This document shows positions 24,001 to 32,281 of a DNA stretch of 41,977 nt, in pieces; position 1 is the first letter of the stretch; each line of letters begins with the position of its first letter. The notes beneath the pieces are model-generated. The model was not told the origin of the DNA. It saw nothing but the letters and a program-made list of their open reading frames with translations, and ran no database searches. Source of the stretch: Plakobranchus ocellatus (taxonomy: Eukaryota > Mollusca > Gastropoda > Plakobranchidae); the NCBI GenBank assembly GCA_019648995.1, contig BLXT01000055.1:2353068-2395044 (forward strand), in the 5' to 3' direction. The position numbers and the translations under genes are program-made.

Positions 24001-27000
24001 TTGATTTTCTCGAACAAAAGGAAAGGACTTAGAAAGTTTGATCACGTGACATTTTAACACATTTTAATTGGTCTCTGAGTCATGATCTATTTGTTACTGA
24101 TGTTTTATGTGTTTTCTACAATAAAAAGCAAAATCGAGTTAGCAGCAAATTCTGGAGTTAGTAGGTTTGTGCCCGAGACCGTCAGTATTTGTTTCAGACA
24201 CATTTGGCAATACCTAGAGAGTGAAATTCTGTAAAACCTCTATATTTCTAACTTTGTTTAAAAAAAACAGTGAACACTTTATCTCAAATCATACTTTATG
24301 CCTCTTCGCAAGTTCTTCATTTAATGTCTACTTTTCTTAATCATTGATGTACGATAAAAGGAAAGATAGAGCGTCAAGCTTAGCAATATGCGTTACCCTT
24401 AAATGTTGTTCTTATTGATACAGGATGTCTTGAGGCCAAAGTAAGCAAACAATTTCAATAATTTTTATAATTAATTTTTAAAATAAATTTTCTTGACCAT
24501 GCAATCAACTAACAGGAAGTGCGCACTAGAAAAAATATGATAAATGTGTTAGCTCTCCCTAATTTATGCATGAACCACATCATGCTGCTACGGAAATCAG
24601 AAGTGTATCTGGCTTTATGATGCTGATGACCTCAGTGAAGTAAAATTAACTTGACTTTGAAATGTGTTATAACAGGGATTTTGTTAAATGCCAACCTGAA
24701 GTGTTTAAAACAATCTACTGAGAAATGTTGGTTGAATGATTTGCTTGTCACAAGATTTATTTCAACCGTTGCGGTATCAAACTTTAGAGAATGGTTAAAT
24801 TCACATTTCATTGAGTTATTCCCACATGATGGAAAGCCATCTATCATTTAGCATGAATGTAATTATTCAATGAATTTATTCACTTAACTTTCTTTCCAAA
24901 ATTTATACTGAGCTATCTTTAAGATTATCCTACTTTAGACATATATATCGTATTAACTGTGTCTACTTTTCCAATTCTAAACATTTGAAAATATTTTGTT
25001 TGCACTGGCAAGTTATGTGCAGTTGCTATTGTAAGCATAATTGCAAAAAGTTACAAAAACAATGATTGGTTAACACTTGCACCAGGCCTCTGCTACCTGC
25101 ATTTCAGGGTCATTGACCCCAGCTGTGACAGTCATGGTAACAGTCTCCTAACCTAACTCAGCTTCCAACTATAATATCCCTGATACCATCTTGTGCTTCA
25201 GACACATTCTTACAAAGCAGATCCAAATAAATAACTTGCATAAACGCAGTAGACCACACCTAAACCGAAAACTGCTGAACTGAAAAAACGGCTAAACCAA
25301 AAAGAAATTGAAGAGCTTGCCGTTTTTCCTCTTACTCTTTGTTATTAAACATGTGGTAAACCGAAAGTATTGGCTGCCTTACTATCGCTAAAGTGAAATA
25401 AAAACTACCAAGAAGGGCCAGTCACTGTCCGACTGACACATAAAAATAAAACATTTTTTTTTTTACACTCCTTGTCCTTCCCTTTCTTTCGGGCATTACT
25501 CCATGCAAATTCAATACTGTTAGTTACTGGTACCTCACACTACAGACGGCCAGGTCCAATGTCTAGCTAGGTCTAGGTCTACTGCACACACCTGCCCATC
25601 ACTTCTCTTCCACCACTCAGTTATGCAGCCGGCCGTGCCAGACACTCCCTACATGTCTAGGTCCCATCAACGCTAAGCTAAGCAAACACTGTTGCATCAC
25701 AGCCGGTAATAAAACCATCTATCTTGTGGAGAACTTCAGTACCGCCACCAGAAAACTTACGCGATAATTAAATTGTAAAAGTAGAGACTAGGACCGGAAA
25801 ATTTACTGAGGCAATGATGAAATTGTGAAATCTCTATTATTCTACATCGATAACAGGCGCAAGTACCTCTCAACTGAAAAGGAAAGAGAAGGAGATAGAG
25901 AAATGGATAAAAAAGAGGGAAAGATTTGTCGATAGGCGTGTTCATTCACATTGTGGTGTCACGATGGTTGGGATTGGTTTAACTTAATATTTCAGACGTT
26001 GGTTACTCTCCGTTATTAATCTTACTTATTCAATGTGCTATGCTTAAACCAAAATGCAAACACTCCCTAGAATTTCGGTTTAAAGGTATTCCACTGTACT
26101 TGCTTTTAATTTGGTAGAGAATTCCTGCAGAAGTTTGATAGTTTGCATGGGTAACAATTGTTAAAAATTATCCGGAAGATTTATGGAAGTTGACAGTTTT
26201 TAGTATCATTTTGATGCTGAAATGAGAGTGCTCTCCAGTATACATGAAACCCGTTTTTCAGTTTAAAAAAAACTCATTCTGTGTTGGTTGTGATTCGAAT
26301 ATAATCAGCATTAGCAGTATCGATCTCTTAGAGTCTGCTTGCTATGTTAGGCTTATCTTTTTTAAGGCATGCCTTCTTTGGTTTTTTTTTTTTGTTTCCT
26401 GTCCTAAATGCATTGATGAGATCAGGAGCTTCAAAATAAACTCCCGCACACACCAAAAAAAAACAGAAAAAAATTAACTTAAACATAACATTTACTGGTT
26501 ATTTTTATCCATAGTCAGTTTGTGGAACTTTTTCTTTCAAAACTCAATCTAGCAAATTTTTCAGCCAGGGTTTACAATGTGAACAAAATTAATTTAAAGT
26601 AATCTTGATCTAAAACTTTACAATTATAAATTCCATTGTTTCAAGGTTCTCAATTTTACTTTCATTATTTCCATGATACTTATCCCAAAAAGTGCAAGGC
26701 ACTAAGGTTTCAGGCAATTTATGCCCTACAATAGCTAATAGTTAAGAGAGAAAATATCTCTGAATTTTGGTTCTTTCACTTACACCTGCTTCACTTATTT
26801 TTTTCCCTCAGATTTATCAAACAAAGATATGCAGCGAGCCTCACATGAGGACCTAGAGAAGGAAGCATTGTTTTACAATAAGACTGCGGCAGCATCATTT
26901 CTTCCTGTATCTTCCTATGATTTTTTCAGTAAATCCACAGTTATACCAGGCCTTGGCAGCCCATCACCTCCTCACCAAGCTCTCCCTGCTTCTGTTCAAG

Positions 27001-30000
27001 ACATTCCAAAACGTGGGTCTCTGCTTAGGGACAGTCCTGCTCTGAAAAAGGACAGCCCTCAATCATCAAGACTGGTCAAAGCTGAGGCTACAGGACAAAC
27101 TCCTCTAGATGCAGGAATGCAGTACAGGAATCGATCTCGCCCAAGCTATGAAAAAAATGACTTTAGAAATAGTGACAGAGAAGACAAGGAAATACTGACA
27201 TTAAAAACCGGAGATTTGAGATCTGATAGAGGGGGCATGTATGAAAGTGACAGAGATCAAGCGGCTGAGAAGAGACTGGTAATGCATAGCCCAGTGATAA
27301 AGAGACGTGATGACATTCTACTTGAAGAGCGGGAGAAGTTTTATAAAGAAAAGAAAGAAGAAGACAATACTTACAGACGATTTAAAGCATCAAGGTCACG
27401 ATCAAGGTCATCATCATCATCATCGTCAAGGTCTGGTTCTCTGAGAAGACGAGGTCATAGAAGCAGAAGTGGATCTGTTAAGAAAAGACAAAGAAGTTAT
27501 AGTAGGAATAGGTCCTGGACACGGTCTCGGTCAAGAAGTCCACATTCTCCAGCAAACAGAATTAGTAGGGAGGCAGCTGCAGCAACACAAGAAAGATCTC
27601 CAATCATCACTGGGGTCAAAGAACTTGATAGATACCTCGGAGGGGCAAAACTTTTGATTCAGAAGGCCATGGGGGCCAAAGGCTACAATTCTTGGGAAGA
27701 TTTCACAGCCAAAAGAGAAAAATCAAAGTCACCATATTTCTCAAAGAGAGATTCAAGATCTCCTCCTTATAGAAGAATGGGCTCAAGATCACCATCTCCA
27801 AGGAGAAACAAATTAAGATCTCCATCCCCTTCTAAATTTAGTTCACACTCATCCTCATCTAAAAGGCAAAGGGAACGCTCACAGTCACCAGGCAGTGCAA
27901 TTTTTAGGTCGACAGCATTGATGAGAAAGAATTCAAGATCACCTAGGCAAAGTGATTCAAAAAATTTGCCACCTATGAAAGATGGGCTTAAGCCAATTTC
28001 TCCTGGAAACAATAGTCCTAGATCACCTTTTGCTGGAGATTGGAGATCAAAAGCTTCTTCTAGCAGATGGGATAGATTAGATCAGTCAGTAAAGGGGGAA
28101 AAATATAAACTTCCTTCCTCCACAGAAGCAAGAGGTCATACTGGCTCTGGCCGATGGGATAAGAGTAGATCTAAATCTCCTCAGAGCAGGTCAAGAAATG
28201 AAGAGGATAGGAAATCTAAAGGGGATAGCTCACCTCCACAAGCAACTTCAAGTTTTGGCAAGTTTGGCCCTTCTATAAAAAGAGAAGATATATCAGATAA
28301 ATCTCAAACAGCCCATGTTAAAGAAGAAGCTAAAGATGCTGCAAAGAGCCACTCTCACAAATCAAAATTAAGCCAAGAGATAAAATCTGATAAGGATACT
28401 GTCAGTATAAGAAGAGGATCCAAAGCTGAAAAGAAGCTTCCTGCCAAAGGTGATGCTTTTTCATTCATGCCTAGAATCCTTCGCAAACCAAGAATGGATG
28501 ACCCAGATGTCAACAAGCCCCTTATGTCTTCCAATCAGCTTGAGAAAGATAAGAAGTTGCAAAAACAAGCACAAAAGGTAGGTGATAATACAGGTGCAGC
28601 AGAAACCAAGGTAAAATCTGATGGGGATTCAAACTCAAAGATACAACTCATAGGGGATGTTGCTGATCAGAAAAAGCAGAATAAGAGTAGGTTTGATGGA
28701 GGCGAATCCAAGATGTTGTCAACCAAGATTAAAGACTCAGCAAGTGATAGGACTAGATCTAAGGACTTAAAGAGAAATGCAGACCAAGATGGTGTCGAGG
28801 AAAATAGAAAGGAAAAAGGGAGTGAGGCTGATGTTAAAAACTTGGGCAAGAGTATTCAGCTACTTGATAAGGACATGGAGAGATCTGTGATTGCCAAAAT
28901 TGCAAGTTTGCAGAAGGGAACAGCAGAAGAGGCTAAGAGATCACTTGAAGAGGAGCTGGTACGTGAGATAGAAAGGAGGGTGAGAGAGAGGTTAAAGCAG
29001 CAGGAAAAAGATGAAGGGTCCAGTGGCAGGAAGGCAGATCCTGAGAAAGCTGGGACCAAAAGTAATTCCCCTCATGCTTCTAAACCCTTTTTAGGAGAAC
29101 ATGGTACAAGGGACAATAGCAGCAGCAGTGATGAGAGGGACAATAGAGAGATATACAAGGATAAAAGAAAAGATGATAGTAGTAAAAGACGTGATGATAG
29201 ATATGATAAACATAAGCCCAAAGTTCATCAGGATAAAAAGTTTGAAAGCAGAGATGATAAGAAGAAAAGATTCAGAGATTATGAGGAAACCAAACATAAC
29301 AAAGGAAAGTGGGAACAAGATAGATCTCAGTGGAGTTGGAAGGGTAGAGATGACACAACTTGGAAACGAGGGCGCGGGATGGGCAGGGGTAGCCTTTTGC
29401 ATGTGCGAGAGGATCGAAGAGGTTGGTCAAAAGACTATTATGGCAACCAATATTTTGCAGAGAGTGGTAAATTACTTCATGTTGGCAAAAACTTTGATTC
29501 CCATGGCAATGCATTCTATGTGCACCATAATGATTCCCGACTGATTGATGCAGAAAGGTCAGATACTACCACACGACCTGTAAAGCAAGGTGTACGGGAC
29601 CCAAGGTGGAGCCGATTCAAGTCTCGGTCAAGGAGCAAAAGCAGGAACCGCTCAAGATCAAGAAGTCATCACTCAAGGTCCCAGTCATCCTCATCTGGAG
29701 GTGGAGATGATCAAATTCATTTATCATCAAAAAAGAAACAGGATTCATGTCTGGAAATCTCTGGTTCAAGTAAAGATAATCAAGCCTCAGTTGCACAGGG
29801 ATTGATCAAGTCAGCAAATAATGGTAGCTTCAGTAATACATTTAAAGGAGAGGATGGCATGGGTGATGAGAAAGTCAAGGAAAAGACATCCTCTGGGGCA
29901 GCGTCAGGTGAGTTGGAGCAATTGACACGCTCTCGATGGGACATTGTGGGCAAGAGTCGCTGGGATGAAGATGAGGAGCAAAGGAGAGAAAAAGCAGGAA

Positions 30001-30122
30001 AGAGTTCACAGACACGTAAAGGTAATGCTGATAGCCTTACAGAATTGGAGAAGTTCTTATTGGAACTGAAGCAGCAGAAGAAGAAACAATGGATTGCAGA
30101 AGGCAAGTTGAAAGAAAATTGA
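7074..30122 (+). CDS. TTC14 orthologue: S1/TPR protein with a giant RS-type C-terminal tail (16 coding exons)
   Basis: Join: 7074-7216, 7650-7765, 8660-8736, 8970-9092, 9311-9395, 9947-10038, 10369-10406, 10817-10957, 11217-11288, 11670-11789, 16147-16269, 16548-16662, 20554-20726, 22981-23211, 23530-23663, 26812-30122. Every intron is GT-AG, all phases match, and the product is 1697 residues. Domains: TTC14 N-terminus (1-112) with MPPLETFM; S1-like OB fold (about 113-205); helical linker (206-295); three TPR-like units (about 297-415); TSAEKL helix (about 453-472); K/R/S-rich region (473-594); long RS-type tail (595-1697). Vertebrate TTC14 has the same order in roughly 770 residues, so the tail here is greatly extended. 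The S1 fold suggests RNA binding and the RS tail suggests nuclear speckle or spliceosome association. This is inference; the family is poorly characterised. An alternative first exon or alternative tail isoforms cannot be excluded. Confidence 0.93.
7650..7765 (+). CDS. TTC14 coding exon 2
   Basis: The acceptor is AAATCAG before 7650 and the donor is GTAAGC at 7766. It encodes about residues 48-86, including the [10 protein letters not shown] stretch that corresponds to FISKKADLLF of human TTC14. It is an acidic/basic helix upstream of the S1 fold. Confidence 0.88.
8090..8438. mobile_element. Short interspersed element with imperfect terminal inverted repeats, copy A (intron 2)
   Basis: About 349 bp that aligns end to end with 40588-40932. 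Shared blocks include GGCAGCAGTTCA, GTCCAACAATACATGTTTG, TTGGTCTTACGTC, GTGGCTCTGTT, GACCACGCATAATTCTACTG and AAATTATCAGGCTAACTTG. The left end CACTGGAGGCAGCA and the reverse complement of the right end (CACTGAAGCAACA) resemble each other, as in a MITE. It encodes nothing and lies in TTC14 intron 2 between the exons ending 7765 and starting 8660. No target-site duplication is clear. Confidence 0.65.
8660..8736 (+). CDS. TTC14 coding exon 3
   Basis: The acceptor is ATAAACAG before 8660 and the donor is GTGGTT at 8737. Residues 87-112 read [20 protein letters not shown] and onward, matching the human [20 protein letters not shown] stretch just before the S1 fold. It ends in phase 0. Confidence 0.92.
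8970..9092 (+). CDS. TTC14 coding exon 4 (first half of S1-like fold)
   Basis: The acceptor is CTCTCCAG before 8970 and the donor is GTCTGT at 9093. It encodes 41 residues in phase 0, including [20 protein letters not shown], which has the beta-strand pattern of an S1/OB domain. The corresponding human stretch is [20 protein letters not shown]. Confidence 0.92.
9311..9395 (+). CDS. TTC14 coding exon 5 (S1-like insertion)
   Basis: The acceptor is TTTGTTTCAG before 9311 and the donor is GTGATA at 9396. It begins [12 protein letters not shown], matching the human ALCPLRDVPSH region, and ends RDIVRG, matching GDIIRAG. Residues 154-182. Confidence 0.92.
9947..10038 (+). CDS. TTC14 coding exon 6 (end of S1-like fold)
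   Basis: The acceptor is ACCTTCAG before 9947 and the donor is GTGAGT at 10039. It encodes [19 protein letters not shown], the closing strands of the OB fold (human IKDIDRYHEKLAVSL), then a short linker. Residues up to 212, phase 0 at the end. Confidence 0.92.
10369..10406 (+). CDS. TTC14 coding exon 7 (38-nt microexon)
   Basis: A 38-nt exon flanked by GTTGACAG and GTAAGT. It encodes [13 protein letters not shown], matching GVISSEELPLYYRR of vertebrate TTC14. It is too short to be found by open-frame length; phase and homology both support it. Confidence 0.9.
10817..10957 (+). CDS. TTC14 coding exon 8
   Basis: The acceptor is TTTCTAAACAG before 10817 and the donor is GTGGAA at 10958. It encodes the [20 protein letters not shown] helical linker, matching [20 protein letters not shown] of human TTC14. 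Confidence 0.92.
11217..11288 (+). CDS. TTC14 coding exon 9
   Basis: The acceptor is AAATTTAG before 11217 and the donor is GTATGA at 11289. It encodes 23 complete codons plus split ones ([20 protein letters not shown]). It corresponds to the human SEDDFASALRKKQSASWAL linker before the first TPR. Confidence 0.9.
11670..11789 (+). CDS. TTC14 coding exon 10 (TPR 1 and start of TPR 2)
   Basis: The acceptor is TTTTCCCAG before 11670 and the donor is GTAAGC at 11790. It encodes [20 protein letters not shown] then [18 protein letters not shown], nearly identical in pattern to the human TPR ([20 protein letters not shown]). Residues 296-336. Confidence 0.95.
13129..13308 (+). pseudogene. Coding-like relic with an acidic tail resembling a piggyBac transposase N-terminus
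   Basis: A 59-codon stretch lies between TAG (13126) and TGA (13306). It contains [18 protein letters not shown] and then [10 protein letters not shown]. Acidic stretches ending in D-P-[DE]-Y-x-P are common at the N-terminus of piggyBac-type transposases, which is the only family this brings to mind. There is no start codon, no catalytic domain nearby and no visible TTAA-flanked ends. Its protein-like composition is unlike the surrounding AT-rich intron. The assignment is tentative; it could be another transposase or a processed-gene fragment. Confidence 0.3.
15425..15733 (+). pseudogene. Unidentified coding-like relic in TTC14 intron 10
   Basis: The frame starting at ATG 15425 reads [20 protein letters not shown] and continues Lys/Glu-rich. 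An in-frame TGA at 15575-15577 interrupts it, but the same frame continues with [20 protein letters not shown] and ends at TAA 15731-15733. The codon-like composition on both sides of the stop suggests a decayed coding sequence rather than chance. I do not recognise the family. A processed pseudogene or a transposon fragment are both possible. Confidence 0.35.
16147..16269 (+). CDS. TTC14 coding exon 11 (TPR 2)
   Basis: The acceptor is GTGTTTAG before 16147 and the donor is GTGAGT at 16270. It encodes [20 protein letters not shown] and [20 protein letters not shown], matching the human [20 protein letters not shown] unit. Residues 336-377. Confidence 0.95.
16548..16662 (+). CDS. TTC14 coding exon 12 (TPR 3)
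   Basis: The acceptor is TTTTGCCAG before 16548 and the donor is GTAAAA at 16663. It encodes [20 protein letters not shown] and [13 protein letters not shown], the third TPR unit (human [20 protein letters not shown]). It ends in phase 0 at residue 415. Confidence 0.94.
16757..16945. other. Assembly gap (189 N)
   Basis: An unresolved run of N in TTC14 intron 12. It starts about 95 nt after the exon 12 donor and is immediately followed by palindromic sequence that may have caused the break. Confidence 0.99.
16971..17099. repeat. Perfect 63-bp inverted repeat with 3-nt loop
   Basis: Arms 16971-17033 and 17037-17099 are exact reverse complements around TTT at 17034-17036. The word AGGTTTCCCATTTATG of the right arm (17042-17057) also occurs at 16946-16961, directly after the gap. 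A real cruciform-forming element and a fold-back assembly or read artefact at the gap edge are both possible. Confidence 0.95.
20554..20726 (+). CDS. TTC14 coding exon 13 (TSAEKL helix)
   Basis: The acceptor is TTATCTTTCAG before 20554 and the donor is GTGATA at 20727. It encodes a charged linker, then [19 protein letters not shown], matching the human [20 protein letters not shown] motif that marks the family after the TPRs. The exon continues upstream as a chance open frame from 20332; the splice acceptor and homology set the start at 20554. Confidence 0.93.
20944..21000. repeat. (TA)n microsatellite
   Basis: An almost uninterrupted run of about 28 TA dinucleotides in TTC14 intron 13, continued imperfectly to about 21010. 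Confidence 0.95.
22448..22905 (+). pseudogene. Degraded pogo/Tigger-type (CENP-B domain) transposase fragment
   Basis: The open frame from 22448 reads SSNKRKCLS, then [20 protein letters not shown], then [20 protein letters not shown]. This is the N-terminal helix-turn-helix and CENP-B-type DNA-binding pattern of Tigger transposases (IAQSTLSTILK, then WF.QARS..IPISGP). A TGA at 22721 interrupts it. The frame continues with [14 protein letters not shown], another family motif, and after more breaks a FSPKDVFN stretch appears near 22885-22905, which normally precedes the first catalytic Asp. The catalytic DDE domain is absent. The relic lies in TTC14 intron 13, in the gene's orientation. Confidence 0.8.
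22981..23211 (+). CDS. TTC14 coding exon 14 (K/R/S-rich)
   Basis: The acceptor is TTCTTTTTAG before 22981 and the donor is GTATAT at 23212. Phase +2 in, +2 out. It encodes a Lys/Arg block, a Ser-rich run ([20 protein letters not shown]) and a second Lys/Arg block, as in the K/S-rich region of human TTC14. It is likely disordered and carries nuclear-localisation-like basic clusters. Confidence 0.92.
23530..23663 (+). CDS. TTC14 coding exon 15 (basic linker)
   Basis: The acceptor is TATATTGTAG before 23530 and the donor is GTTTTA at 23664. It encodes [20 protein letters not shown], a bipartite-NLS-like segment, then a Lys/Glu-rich linker ending HYEK. Phase 1 at the end joins the GAT split codon of exon 16. 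Confidence 0.9.
23664..26811 (+). other. TTC14 intron 15 (3.15 kb)
   Basis: No exon was seen. It contains a pogo-like non-autonomous element at 25247-26096 and otherwise AT-rich sequence with short chance open frames. Confidence 0.7.
25247..26096. mobile_element. Pogo/Tigger-like non-autonomous element (candidate MITE)
   Basis: The left end starts CAGTAGACCACACC and then TAAACCGAAA (25247-25270). The reverse complement of 26073-26096 reads CAGTGGAATACCTT and then TAAACCGAAA. The two 24-bp ends match at 18 positions. CAGTGGAA....TAAACCG ends are typical of pogo/Tigger elements, which insert at TA. A TA follows the right end (26097-26098), but the left flank is CG, so the duplication is intact on one side only. 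Further TAAACC words near 25303 and 25357 look like sub-terminal repeats. The 850-bp interior encodes nothing. Confidence 0.5.
26812..30122 (+). CDS. TTC14 coding exon 16 (last exon, 1103-residue RS-type tail)
   Basis: The acceptor is TTTTCCCTCAG before 26812; the stop is TGA 30120-30122. Residues 595-1697 are rich in Ser, Lys, Arg, Asp and Glu. RS lobe 1 lies at about 783-843 ([20 protein letters not shown]) and RS lobe 2 at about 1527-1560 ([20 protein letters not shown]). Between them are repeated S-P dipeptides (RSPSP, KSPYF), a [20 protein letters not shown] helix-like island (about 866-885) and a long charged helix (about 1279-1332). An aromatic/Gly patch around [20 protein letters not shown] follows (about 1440-1510). 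R-W-D occurs at 1013, 1042, 1636 and 1644. The C-terminus is a conserved-looking helix, [21 protein letters not shown] single uninterrupted 3.3-kb frame on one strand makes this certain to be coding. Confidence 0.97.
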
Positions 30123-31911
30123 AATTCTGATCATGAGGGTGCTGAAGTACAGAAGTGTAACACATTTTTTTATTTTAAGATTTTGGAGATTAATTAATGA
30201 GCCATGAGGGAAACTGCTTTTGTACATTGTATTTTTTAGAATGGAGTATTTGTGTGAGTGCTTATTGCTTAGAGGAATATTGTTGTAATATTTTATCTTG
30301 CTCAGGAATGCTTGATATAATTTTGAGAGTGCGAAAGGTATAGAAATGTTCAAAAATGAATTCTAAAAATGCACTTAAAATTATGTTGAACTTACTAATG
30401 TAAATTAGTCAATTATAAAGCTCCAAGTTCAATATATGGCATGTAAGAATATTCAAAACCAGCGTTGAGCTAAAAATGTTATCAAGATATTATTACTGGT
30501 ATTATAAATAATGTAAATTTTAAAAAAACCAGTGTGCTCATTGTTAAAAAAAAAACTGAAAGTTTCTAAAGCTTATCATGTTTAAAATTTCTATATGTAA
30601 TCATTTTTGGAATTGAAATTTAGGTCTCATAATTTTTTTCCATCTTTTAATATCACATTATCAGTTTTGCTCCAAATCAAAAGCCTGTTTTAATCCTAAA
30701 GGCTTTACAGCTTAAAGCAATGATTTCATAGCCAAGTCCATTTATTTGATAATTTTTTAATAGAATTTTGATCTTATGCCCAGGCGCAAAAATTTGGTGG
30801 ACCTGATATAAAATATAAAACATACATTCATATTCTTGCCTTCAATATGGGTTTGAATTTAGCTGCAACATGGAGTACAATTTGGATGCAAGTAAAAAAT
30901 ACTGGAAGTTTTTAGATTGGCTTAAAAAAGTAAATTTTGAATTTGTTCAACAAGAACATTTTTTTTTATGTCTTGGCATCAGTTTGTCAAATTCACAATT
31001 CATTTAAAGTGTTCCAAGGCAGTGGCTGGTTAATCTTTTTAATATGGAATTCTTTTTGTAAGCTCTTCAGTGTGTAAAGAAAACTTTATATTGTACAGCA
31101 AAGTTTGTAATTGATTCTAATTTCTATGCATATTATTGAGAAGAAGAAACAATTTTGTCACAGCAAGGTAATATCATAACCCATTTTGGGGGTAAGGGAG
31201 TGGGCACCGGTATCAAAGTAGTGCAAGTTGCATTATTTTACAGAGGTATTGACTTTTTGAATTTGTTATTCTCAGTTTTCTTATGTTGCCATTGTACAAT
31301 AATTGGAGAGGCAATTTAAGTGAATAGCAGTCTGCAGATTAGTTGTAATGCAAATATTACTTGTTTTCACTTCTTGACAACTAACAAGATTATAATACAT
31401 CATATTACCTTGCTACTTGTCAAAAGCTTTAAAACATTAACCTTTTCTCAAGCACTACTAGGGGTGATATTGTGGGTGTGCAATGTTTACTTTTTTTTAC
31501 TAAATATAGGCATATTTTCTGAAAATGAAAGCCAACTGGCAATTTTATTCCATGTGTATCACTATCAGTAATACTAATGATATTAAGTACAAAAACAAAT
31601 CACTTTGCACTGTATCTTTTTATTAAAACTATAACACTAAACATATTTTACAAAGGAATATTGTTGGGGGAAAAAATCATGCAATGTACATGAAGTTAAG
31701 TTAAGACATGGTCTGCAACAAGTGCAAGCCAAGCTAAACTAAAAAAAGTTGTTGCTTTAGATTAGGGGAATAGGAAGAGCTTCTGCACATTGAATGTACA
31801 TTTTGTTTATTTGTGTCTGTGTGGATTAAAGTGCACATTTTAGACTTTCTCTGTAGGTTTTGCTGTGATTGTTCAACATTAAGGAAATAAATTCAAATTG
31901 CTTATAAACAT
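30123..31911 (+). other. Probable TTC14 3' UTR
   Basis: AT-rich sequence without open frames of gene-like composition follows the stop. An ATTAAA at 31825-31830 and an AATAAA at 31886-31891 are followed by T/G-rich sequence (TTCTTGTTTTTCTG near 31924), so a cleavage site near 31.9 kb is plausible. Nearer cryptic poly(A) signals cannot be excluded. Confidence 0.45.
31886..31891 (+). terminator. Candidate polyadenylation signal AATAAA
   Basis: The first canonical AATAAA I see after the TTC14 stop, about 1.76 kb downstream, with a T/G-rich element 30-45 nt further on. Confidence 0.4.
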
Positions 31912-32220
31912 GATTGAATTACATTCTTGTTTTTCTGTTTAACTGTTCACTTTTTTTCTCAGTTTTTCAAATAATGCAATGGAATCATTAATAATAATAT
32001 CTCACACCTTAACTCGTTTTAATTACAGAGTACTAAAAAGTTAGTCTCCCCAGTATCCTTTCTTGTGTTGCTATGTTTGGTTTGGTTTTGTGGGGGGGTT
32101 GTTTGGGGTTTTTTTGTTCTGCTTTTAGGGGAATTGGGGGTACAGCTTTTTGTATCTTGTATGGATATGTGTGTACAGGCATTAAAGTTTGTTTAGGCAT
32201 ATTTTACTTTAACATTACGT

Positions 32221-32223
<3 letters not shown>

Positions 32224-32275
<52 letters not shown>
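32224..32275. repeat. (CT)n microsatellite
   Basis: About 25 uninterrupted CT dinucleotides; it creates the false Leu/Ser repeat frame at 32073-32297. Confidence 0.95.

Positions 32276-32281
<6 letters not shown>

Noticed and set aside
29101..29544. 147-codon open frame in another frame of exon 16, and several minus-strand frames there
   Set aside because: Shadows of the long repetitive coding frame; the +1097-codon frame has matching splice phase and domain content.
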